Source: UBA2336 sp964419145 (GTDB taxonomy: Bacteria; Bacteroidota; Bacteroidia; Cytophagales; Cyclobacteriaceae). Taken from it: a DNA stretch of 64,000 nt. Location: the NCBI GenBank assembly GCA_964419145.1, contig CAYQOM010000002.1:806001-870000 (forward strand). The letters are read 5' to 3'. Position numbers and translations under genes: made by a program. Shown here in pieces: positions 1 to 6,583 of the stretch; position 1 is the first letter of the stretch; each line of letters begins with the position of its first letter. The notes beneath the pieces are model-generated. The model was not told the DNA's origin. It worked only from the letters and a program-made list of their open reading frames with translations, and made no database searches.

Positions 1-1010
1 GAGCGACCCAAAAAAGTAAATTCTGCACCGCTTGCCAGAATTCTGGCCACATCAGGCCCTGACCGAATCCCGCTGTCCATCATTATCTTGATCTGGTGTT
101 TGAATTTTTTTACAATAGGTACAAGTGAATGAATGGCAGATTCACCAGCGTCTAGCTGACGTCCACCATGATTGGATATGATTATACCATCTAAACCCAT
201 ACGGATTGCCGTTTCAGCATCTTCTTCACTTGCCACCCCTTTCAACACCAATCTTCCTTTCCATTGGTCACGGATTTGTGCAATCTTTTCCTCATTAAGC
301 CTTCCTGAAAATGTGCGATCCATAAACTGACCTAGTTGTTTCATGCTTTGACCTTTTGGCATATAGGGTTTCAATGTAGCAAACGTAGGCTGACCGTTAA
401 GTAAAGTACTCAATGCCCAATGAGGTTTACTGATGATTTGAAGAATATTTTTTAGCGTCATTCGTGGCGGCATAGCCAAGCCATTGCGAATATCGCGGGG
501 GCGGTAGCCAAATGTTGGCACATCGCAGAGCAATACCAAAACAGGATAACTTGCAGCACTCAACCTTTTAAGAATATCATCACGCAATTCTCTTTCAGCA
601 GGATGATAGAGTTGAAACCAAGCGTTGCCTTGTGTGATCTCACTAATACGTTCGATGCTCGCAGTAGTTACTGTACTTAAGATAAAAGGAATATTATGTT
701 GAGTTGCGGCAGCAGCCAATATCTCTGCAGCTTTCGGCCACATCAAACCCTGAAGTCCAACAGGGGCAATACCAAAAGGAGCATCATAGGTGTGACCAAA
801 TAATTCAGTCTTCAAGTTAACATTGACAGCTGATTTCAAATATTGAGGAATTAAATCTACCTTGCGAATTTCGTCCGTGTTTTTATGAAGGTTCACATCT
901 TCATTACACCCTCCATCGAGATACTCAAAAGCAAAACGTGGTATTCTTTTTTTTGCTTTTTCTCTTAAATCTTCAATGGAGGGATAAGTTCTGTTGTAAT
1001 TCCAATTCAT
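1..1010 (-). CDS. lldD: FMN-dependent alpha-hydroxy-acid dehydrogenase (L-lactate dehydrogenase type), C-terminus cut by window edge
   Basis: The minus strand from the ATG at 1010 reads open to base 1, giving about 336 residues of a family that is usually 350 to 390 long, so only the last part is missing. The N-terminus carries FEYLDGG, followed by APVGLQGLMWP, both typical of the glycolate oxidase/lactate dehydrogenase family. Near the end lies SNHGGRQLD, which contains the catalytic histidine and the FMN-contacting arginine, and then the MMDSGIRSGPDV phosphate-binding loop. The family oxidises L-2-hydroxy acids on FMN at the inner membrane. Inference: here it turns the L-lactate made from L-lactaldehyde by the neighbouring aldolase/dehydrogenase fusion into pyruvate, closing the deoxy-sugar pathway. 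It is probably the last gene of the minus-strand operon with the kinase, separated from it by a decayed mutarotase gene. Confidence 0.9.
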   Translation of the reverse strand, partial: MNWNYNRTYPSIEDLREKAKKRIPRFAFEYLDGGCNEDVNLHKNTDEIRKVDLIPQYLKSAVNVNLKTELFGHTYDAPFGIAPVGLQGLMWPKAAEILAAAATQHNIPFILSTVTTASIERISEITQGNAWFQLYHPAERELRDDILKRLSAASYPVLVLLCDVPTFGYRPRDIRNGLAMPPRMTLKNILQIISKPHWALSTLLNGQPTFATLKPYMPKGQSMKQLGQFMDRTFSGRLNEEKIAQIRDQWKGRLVLKGVASEEDAETAIRMGLDGIIISNHGGRQLDAGESAIHSLVPIVKKFKHQIKIMMDSGIRSGPDVARILASGAEFTFLGR

Positions 1011-1020
1011 TGCTGCTGTA

Positions 1021-1250
1021 TTAATATTTGTTCATTTCAATAATCTTATTCATAAACTTACATTTTTCCTCAGGGTAAGATTCAGGAATGGCTTGCTGAT
1101 ACTACCGCATCATCGATTCCCACTCCTTTACATTTTGAATTTTGTGTCGGTATTATTTTTCTCGGTGATTGAGAAAGCATCATATACTTCCATGATCATG
1201 AATAATCTATTGGCACTGAGATAAATCTCCATTTGCTGGATATTTTCATT
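1021..1250 (-). pseudogene. Remnant of an L-fucose/L-rhamnose mutarotase (RhaM/DUF718 family)
   Basis: The gap between the kinase and the lactate dehydrogenase is not empty. Reading the minus strand from about 1250, one frame gives QQMEIYLSANRLFMIMEV and then DAFSITEKNN, which is the core of the RhaM mutarotase family (compare the usual MEIYLLGNRLFMIMEV). That frame ends in a stop at about 1130. In another frame the match continues as NVKEWESMMR, a TAG stop, YQQAIPES and KFMNKIIEM, ending at 1021. This matches the family's C-terminal part (VQEWE..M..YQQ.LP...W..M.KIF). The N-terminal half is gone: the similarity begins right after the stop of the kinase gene. So there is a 5' deletion, one frameshift and one in-frame stop. 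The family interconverts the anomers of L-rhamnose or L-fucose. The assignment rests on recalled family motifs. A sequencing error could explain one lesion but not all three. Confidence 0.75.
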
Positions 1251-2583
1251 TCTTAATTGGTATATCGCCAGAATAATATCTAAGGTTAATTATATCTTGG
1301 GGGATGGGTAGGTTATTCCAAAACTTATGTATGGACAAAGCGGCACCCAATGCTGATGCTTGAGCCATGGAGGCTGCAAATACTTCTGTATTGTTGTATG
1401 CAGATGCCAAAAATGTCATAAATACTGAGTTTTTGCTGAATCCTCCATCAACGAATATGCGCGGCAAAGGCTTATTTTTCTCTATTATAAGATTGGTGGA
1501 AGTAATTTGATCATCAACTAGCTTTTGTATTAGTTTATGATAAGCTTCTTCATATGAGGAAAATGCTGATAGATCGGAGCCATAAGAAGTTGATTTATCA
1601 GTTCTAAATAATGGATTGTACCTTATTTCCTTGTAAAAATCGATTTGTTTATGAAAATGTGTGCAAAGTTTTTTTACTTCATGTTCATGTTCAAGTCCAA
1701 TAAGTTTTCTTGATGCCTTTACTTTCTGACCGCTAGAGCTTAAGTAACTAAGGCAATCATGATTTAACTCATTCAATGAAAGAACTGACTGATTGAATGG
1801 GTTAAGACTTATCGACCAGGTTCCAGTGGATATTAAAATAAACGGTTCATGAAAGTTAATAAGATATGGAATTAAAGCTGATGAACTATCATGCAAGCCT
1901 ATTCCAACTTTAAGAGGTAACGATAAATCATTGAATTGATATGTATTAATTTCTAACGCTATTGGTGCAAGTTTTTTATCAATATTTTCACGTTGAACCC
2001 ATTGATGATAGGTGTTTTTCTGAAAATCCCAGAGGAGGGTGTGACATCCAATACTAGTCATATCAGAAAAGATTGCACCACACAACGTAAATGCTAAGAA
2101 TTGTGGCAAATGAAGGCTAACCTTTATCTTATTATAAATCTGAGGTCTACTGTGTTTTAAATCAAACAATTGTAAGCCTGAATTTAGGTTCCCGAGATAG
2201 GGTGACGCAGTCTCAACTAAAAGTCTATTTGAAGTATTATAAAGATTATTAAAATCTTTTGATAAACGATCATTAAAAGGCTTCAAGTAATTAGTTAATG
2301 GAAGAGCAATTTTGTAATTATGATCTAAATGGACTAAGCTAGCACCATAACAACTAAAATTTATCGCTTCAACCCTATACTTTTTATTTGCAAAGGTTGA
2401 ATCAAGTCTATCATTTATCCAGGAGCATAATGCGTATAAATCTTCAGAGGGATATCCATCTAAATCTAAGCATTCATCGATGGTTGTACTTTCCTCGTGT
2501 ACAATTGAGTATTGATTATCGAAAAGAAAATATTTCTTATTTGTTTTCCCAATGTCAAAAATAGCTACTACTGAAACTGCCAT
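1246..2583 (-). CDS. FGGY-family carbohydrate kinase (L-fuculose/L-rhamnulose kinase-like)
   Basis: The 445-residue protein has the two-domain FGGY kinase pattern. The N-terminal phosphate-binding segment is IFDIGKTNKK (residues 8 to 17). The middle has GIGLHDSSSALIP, with the aspartate used as general base in this fold. The ATPase-side motifs are STGTWS and, near the C-terminus, DGGFSKNS. It would phosphorylate a ketose such as L-fuculose or L-rhamnulose at O1 in the cytoplasm. It lies 41 bp downstream of the aldolase/dehydrogenase fusion and is almost certainly co-transcribed with it. Its stop codon touches the mutarotase remnant. Substrate choice between fuculose and rhamnulose is inferred only from the GH29 enzymes nearby; the sequence itself does not settle it. 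Confidence 0.85.
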   Translation of the reverse strand: MAVSVVAIFDIGKTNKKYFLFDNQYSIVHEESTTIDECLDLDGYPSEDLYALCSWINDRLDSTFANKKYRVEAINFSCYGASLVHLDHNYKIALPLTNYLKPFNDRLSKDFNNLYNTSNRLLVETASPYLGNLNSGLQLFDLKHSRPQIYNKIKVSLHLPQFLAFTLCGAIFSDMTSIGCHTLLWDFQKNTYHQWVQRENIDKKLAPIALEINTYQFNDLSLPLKVGIGLHDSSSALIPYLINFHEPFILISTGTWSISLNPFNQSVLSLNELNHDCLSYLSSSGQKVKASRKLIGLEHEHEVKKLCTHFHKQIDFYKEIRYNPLFRTDKSTSYGSDLSAFSSYEEAYHKLIQKLVDDQITSTNLIIEKNKPLPRIFVDGGFSKNSVFMTFLASAYNNTEVFAASMAQASALGAALSIHKFWNNLPIPQDIINLRYYSGDIPIKK

Positions 2584-2624
2584 AGGTAAAGCATAACATA
2601 CATTGTAGATTAATATATGAAGAA

Positions 2625-4766
2625 TTATCTAACAAATGCCATAGGCACTCCACCATCTACATTTAGAATGTTTCCGGTTGATTTATTCAGCAAACCGCTG
2701 ACTAAAGCAAAACATGCGTTTGCGATGTCTTCGGGCAATATAACTTCATTCAGAAGTGTTCTTTGCGCATAGAATTTTGGTAGTTCTTCAACTGAAATTC
2801 CATAAGCTTTCGCACGACCTTCCGCCCATTCTCCTTCCCATATTTTACTCTCAAAAATTACAGCATCTGGATTTACTACATTGACCCGTATTTTTTCTTT
2901 TCCAAGCTCAGCAGCATTTAATCTACTTAAGTGAAGTTGAGCCGCTTTTGCTGAACCGTATCCTGAATTATTTGGTCCAGATACTAGTGCATTTTTACTA
3001 ACAATGTTAATTATATCACCCCCAAACTTTTGCTTTCGAAAGATTTCAACACCATTCTTGGTTACAAGGAATTGACCCTTAGCCAGTACATCAAACAATA
3101 AATCCCAATCCTCTTCAGTATGATCTTCTAAAGATTTGGAGATGGATAATCCTGCACAATTAACGATAATATCTACCCCCCCAAATTCCAGACAACTTCT
3201 CTTATAAGCATTGACGATATCCTGTTTATTGGACACATCTAAATATATTGCACTAAATTGATCAGATGTATATGACTTAAGAAATTCTTCCTTAGTTGCA
3301 TCCAGTCTAAGATTGTTATTATCGTTAATTAGGACACAAGCTCCCTCGTCTAGAAATTTTTTCGCAATTGCTTTTCCAATTCCTCCTGCGCTGCCTGTTA
3401 CTAATGCAATTCTACCTGAAAGAGTTTTAGCTTTGGGCATTCTCTTAAGTTTTGCTTCTTCCAAAAGCCAGTATTCTATATTAAATGCCTCTTGCCTGGG
3501 TAGGGCTATGTATTCGGATAATGTTTCAGCCCCACGCATTACATTGATCGCATTAATATAAAATTCCGAAGCAACTCTTGCTGTTTGTTTATCCTTAGCA
3601 AATGCAAACATACCTACTCCGGGATAAAGCATAATCACTGGATTAGGATCCCTCATAGGGGGACTATTGGGGTGTTTATGCATCTCATAATATGCCTCAT
3701 ACATAGAACGATAAGACTCAAATTGACTCTGTAGTTTGGAACGCAGTATTTCGGTAGCATTTAAGTCCTCCTCGGGACCAATGTCAAGTACAAGTGGGCT
3801 GATTTTTGTCCTTAAAAAGTGATCGGGGCAACTTGTTCCCAGAGGAGCTAAACGATTGAGCGCATGTGAATTAATAAATTGGAGCACTCTTGGATCATCA
3901 GTAAAATGTCCAATCATTTTTTGTTCACTACTACAAAGCCCTCTTAAAATTGGCGAAAGGTTTGCTGCTCTTAATTTACGCTCCTCTTCTGATAGAGATT
4001 TAATCTTCCCTCCATCAAATATTGTATCGATTTTAACTGTCCTATTCTCAATAAACCTTGAACAGGTTTCAATAACATTTAACGTATTCACATAGCAATC
4101 ATAAGAAGAATCGCCCCAAGTAAATAGGCCATGTGAACCAAGAATAATGCCTTTGATCCCTGGGTTTTCTTCCAAACATCGCCTTAATTTTAATCCTAAG
4201 TCGAAACCAGGACGTTGCCAACCTATCCATCCGATTTCTCCAGAAAATATTTCCTTAGTCAATTGCTCACCGTTTTTACAAGCAGCAATGGAGATTACAG
4301 CATCTGGGTGAAGGTGATCGATATGCTTAAATGGAAGAAATCCATGTAGTGGTGTATCAATAGAAGGAGCCTTAGAATTTAAATCATAAATACAATGGTT
4401 AAAAAGATCTACCATTTCATCTTCATACATGAGTCCCTTGTATACTTTTTCAAGGTCTCTAAGTTTATTAAGATACAATGCCGCTAACCCTGAATGTTTT
4501 AAGGTGCCCAGATCACCTCCAGAACCTTTTACCCACATTATATTAACTGATTCTCCTGTAATTGGGTCAATACCCATATCCTTACAAGAGGTGTTACCTC
4601 CACCATAGTTTGTCAAGCGTAGATCGGATCCAAGTAAATTTGATCGATAAATTAAAAGCTCCACTTCGCTTAGCATTTTTGATGCTCTTTCATCATCCCA
4701 TAAATAACTTACATGCTTAAAGTCGCTTTTTAGAGTGGTACTATTAAATGGTGATACTTTTTCCAT
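2625..4766 (-). CDS. Bifunctional class II aldolase / short-chain dehydrogenase (RhaEW/YuxG-like): sugar-1-phosphate aldolase plus L-lactaldehyde dehydrogenase
   Basis: The 713 residues form two enzymes in one chain. Residues about 35 to 250 are a class II aldolase/adducin domain with YGGGNTSCKD for phosphate binding, the metal-binding pattern HIDHLHPD, and a further histidine in GSHGLFTWG. From about residue 450 follows a classical short-chain dehydrogenase: TGSAGGIG cofactor loop, VNCAG, a catalytic serine in NIVSKNA and YGSAKAA holding the Tyr/Lys pair. The fusion RhaEW was described for rhamnose pathways of Bacillus and Chloroflexus, where it cleaves L-rhamnulose-1-phosphate to DHAP and L-lactaldehyde and oxidises the latter to L-lactate. 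L-fuculose-1-phosphate gives the same products, so either sugar fits. It is the first gene of the minus-strand catabolic operon, with an operator-like motif about 90 to 100 bp upstream. Confidence 0.88.
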   Translation of the reverse strand: MEKVSPFNSTTLKSDFKHVSYLWDDERASKMLSEVELLIYRSNLLGSDLRLTNYGGGNTSCKDMGIDPITGESVNIMWVKGSGGDLGTLKHSGLAALYLNKLRDLEKVYKGLMYEDEMVDLFNHCIYDLNSKAPSIDTPLHGFLPFKHIDHLHPDAVISIAACKNGEQLTKEIFSGEIGWIGWQRPGFDLGLKLRRCLEENPGIKGIILGSHGLFTWGDSSYDCYVNTLNVIETCSRFIENRTVKIDTIFDGGKIKSLSEEERKLRAANLSPILRGLCSSEQKMIGHFTDDPRVLQFINSHALNRLAPLGTSCPDHFLRTKISPLVLDIGPEEDLNATEILRSKLQSQFESYRSMYEAYYEMHKHPNSPPMRDPNPVIMLYPGVGMFAFAKDKQTARVASEFYINAINVMRGAETLSEYIALPRQEAFNIEYWLLEEAKLKRMPKAKTLSGRIALVTGSAGGIGKAIAKKFLDEGACVLINDNNNLRLDATKEEFLKSYTSDQFSAIYLDVSNKQDIVNAYKRSCLEFGGVDIIVNCAGLSISKSLEDHTEEDWDLLFDVLAKGQFLVTKNGVEIFRKQKFGGDIINIVSKNALVSGPNNSGYGSAKAAQLHLSRLNAAELGKEKIRVNVVNPDAVIFESKIWEGEWAEGRAKAYGISVEELPKFYAQRTLLNEVILPEDIANACFALVSGLLNKSTGNILNVDGGVPMAFVR

Positions 4767-4852
4767 ATCGATAATTTAGATTGTAGGTGATTAGATGAAA
4801 TTGAGTCCCATGATTATTATAGAACTAAAATATTAATTGAACTTCTAATAAC

Positions 4853-4869
4853 TGTACTGTACTATCATG
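4853..4869 (-). promoter_or_regulatory. Putative operator, site E, upstream of the aldolase/dehydrogenase gene
   Basis: The plus strand reads TGTACTGTACTATCATG. It shares 14 of 17 bases with the site at 6379 and consists of CTGTA-like units repeated every five bases. It lies 87 to 103 bp upstream of the aldolase/dehydrogenase start and overlaps the stop codon of the small gene before it. The same motif family sits before five other transcription units of this locus, which suggests that it is the binding site of the GntR-type regulator. Confidence 0.5.
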
Positions 4870-5218
4870 GCCTTAATTCCCTTAAGGTTACAATATTTTC
4901 AATAAGATATGTAGCCAAACGTTTACTCTTCTTTAGCTCTAAATATTGACGAAGGGTAGGGGTTATTGAAGTTCTGATAATATTACGGGCAGATAGATCT
5001 CGCTTAACTTGAATAAGCCACCATCCAATATTACCCTTGTCGCTTAGCTTATCTTTATTTATGTATACATAGTCTAATAGCTCGGTCAGGAAGAGTTTCC
5101 CGCTTGGTTTTTCCAGTATTTTGGAAAGTATTAGAGATGATAATGCTGAATATAATTCACCGGGTATAGTGATACCTCTTTTATTTTGATTGAATAATTG
5201 AACAATGTCCTTTTTCAC
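4865..5218 (-). CDS. Small unknown protein, possibly DUF6958-like, next to the GntR regulator
   Basis: This 117-residue protein has no signal peptide or membrane segment and is lysine-rich, so it is probably cytoplasmic. The middle reads LFLTELLDYV and, after a short spacer, GNIGWWLIQVKRDLSARNII. That pattern resembles the small DUF6958 proteins (EL...V, a tryptophan, then VK.DLEARG), which look like winged-helix folds, but the link is from memory and weak. The gene lies 94 bp downstream of the regulator gene, with an operator-like motif in the gap, and upstream of the catabolic operon. A DNA-binding or accessory regulatory role is only a guess. Confidence 0.6.
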   Translation of the reverse strand: MKKDIVQLFNQNKRGITIPGELYSALSSLILSKILEKPSGKLFLTELLDYVYINKDKLSDKGNIGWWLIQVKRDLSARNIIRTSITPTLRQYLELKKSKRLATYLIENIVTLRELRP

Positions 5219-5268
5219 ATGATGGAATGTGGCTATTGCTCAAATCTAAGATTGAATTTTTAATAGCC

Positions 5269-5285
5269 TGTCCTGTAGTTTCATG
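5269..5285 (-). promoter_or_regulatory. Putative operator, site D, between the regulator gene and the small gene
   Basis: The plus strand reads TGTCCTGTAGTTTCATG, matching the site at 6379 in 14 of 17 positions. It is 51 to 67 bp upstream of the start of the 117-residue gene and just past the stop of the regulator gene, so the small gene may have its own regulated promoter. Confidence 0.5.
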
Positions 5286-5312
5286 TGATAACTAATAATA
5301 ATTGAATTTCAT

Positions 5313-6332
5313 TCACACTGAGGATCTTAGAATTAATGAAAATGGATTTTTTCTTTTCCTTTGAGTCCTGGTTTGAATCATATCGGCAATTTCAGCACCC
5401 ATTCGTTCGAAGTCCGTACTTAACACAGATATGCCACCGGCCAAGATTTCTTTAAATGGAGAATCATTGTAGGCAATTATTCCTATGTTTCTACCTAGTG
5501 AAAGATTTTTAGAAGTTGCCTTTTTAACAATTTCAACTAGATCAGCCTCTTCAATTACGATGTAGAGCTCTTTTGATTTAATTTCATGTCTTTGGGCGCT
5601 CCCAATGATATCAAAATCAAATTCATTCTTTCTACAAAAATTAATGAACCCATCACGTATTCCTGTGCAATAATAGTTTTCTGTAGGAAAAATTAGGATT
5701 AATTTCTTGTATCGTTTTATGCGAGCTATTCCTGTTAAAAGGGCTTGATAAATGTCTTGTTCAAAATCTTCATAGACACAACCATATTCACCAGATATCC
5801 CATCTAAATCTTTGTTTATAAGTAATAACTTATCTTTCGATATTTTATTTATAGCGTCCTTAACACTATCTGTTTCGTCCTTCAGATGGGGCATTATTAC
5901 ATAGAAATCATACTTTCCTAAATTTTCGATGATAATTTTTTCCAGTATTTTATTGTCGGAATTGTGGACGTGTAAATCAACAGTGGCTGTATCACCCAAT
6001 TTTTTAATAAAGGAATTATATATAGCCTTTTTATGATCACTTAATTTATTGAAGGCAAGGAGTATTCGTTTCCCATCAGATCGTATAGTGCTAGTGACAT
6101 AAAACCCTTTACCTTGAACTGCAGTTATTATACCCCGTTTCCTCAGGTTCTTATATGCCTTTTCAACGGTGTCTCTAGATAATAGCAATTCTTCGCTTGT
6201 TTCATTGATAGATGGTATTTTGTCGCCAACTTTTACAAATCCTCCACCTATTTCAGATATAATGTAATCAGCTACTTGTTGGTACTTTGGAATTTTTGAG
6301 CTTTCATCAATTTCTACCAATCCCGATTTCAT
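5313..6332 (-). CDS. GntR-type transcriptional regulator with LacI-like sugar-binding domain
   Basis: The 339 residues start with a GntR winged-helix domain (about 1 to 80): PKYQQVADYI, PSINETSEEL, SRDTVEKAYKNLRKRGI and the wing GKGFYV. The remainder, from about residue 85, looks like a periplasmic-binding-protein-type effector domain as in LacI regulators (for example IGIIAYNDSPFKEIL and the C-terminal block from ISVLSTDFERMGAEIADMI). Hybrid GntR/LacI regulators of this kind control pentose and deoxy-sugar operons in Bacteroidota, including the FucR type. It sits between the divergent catabolic operon and the susCD operon, and an operator-like motif precedes its own start, which suggests autoregulation. 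The effector is expected to be the sugar or its phosphate; this is inference. Confidence 0.85.
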   Translation of the reverse strand: MKSGLVEIDESSKIPKYQQVADYIISEIGGGFVKVGDKIPSINETSEELLLSRDTVEKAYKNLRKRGIITAVQGKGFYVTSTIRSDGKRILLAFNKLSDHKKAIYNSFIKKLGDTATVDLHVHNSDNKILEKIIIENLGKYDFYVIMPHLKDETDSVKDAINKISKDKLLLINKDLDGISGEYGCVYEDFEQDIYQALLTGIARIKRYKKLILIFPTENYYCTGIRDGFINFCRKNEFDFDIIGSAQRHEIKSKELYIVIEEADLVEIVKKATSKNLSLGRNIGIIAYNDSPFKEILAGGISVLSTDFERMGAEIADMIQTRTQRKRKNPFSLILRSSV

Positions 6333-6378
6333 TTTATTGTTCGTTAAAATCTCAAATAGATTTAAATATCTAGGGTAC

Positions 6379-6395
6379 TGTCCTGCACTGTCATG
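6379..6395 (-). promoter_or_regulatory. Putative operator, site C, upstream of the regulator gene
   Basis: The plus strand reads TGTCCTGCACTGTCATG. It is the best reference copy of the motif: three CTG units spaced by about five bases followed by TCATG. It lies 47 to 63 bp before the regulator start codon, in the divergent region shared with susC. Confidence 0.55.
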
Positions 6396-6490
6396 CAGTT
6401 GAAAACTGTTATCAGAGTTTTCTAATGTACAAAATAATTATTAAACATACTACCAGATAGTCAAAGAAAACGTTTGTGCAATCGGAACAG

Positions 6491-6508
6491 GAGTGTACAG
6501 GATGATAA
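6491..6508 (+). promoter_or_regulatory. Putative operator, site B, upstream of susC
   Basis: GAGTGTACAGGATGATAA lies 76 to 93 bp before the susC start. Its last 14 bases (GTACAGGATGATAA) are identical to those of the site at 13459, in front of the DUF4432 gene. It is on the opposite strand from sites C, D and E, so its orientation matches the direction of transcription of susC. Confidence 0.5.
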
Positions 6509-6583
6509 GTAAAATAAGAATTATGAAATTCAAATTATGAATGAGTTACTGAATCATTAACCAATACTAACCTAATAATCCCT

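Noticed and set aside
1098..1108. A weak seventh copy of the operator motif (GATACTACCGC) upstream of the lactate dehydrogenase
   Set aside because: It matches the site at 15863 in 9 of 11 bases but lies inside the coding remnant of the mutarotase and lacks the AGG end, so chance is a better explanation.
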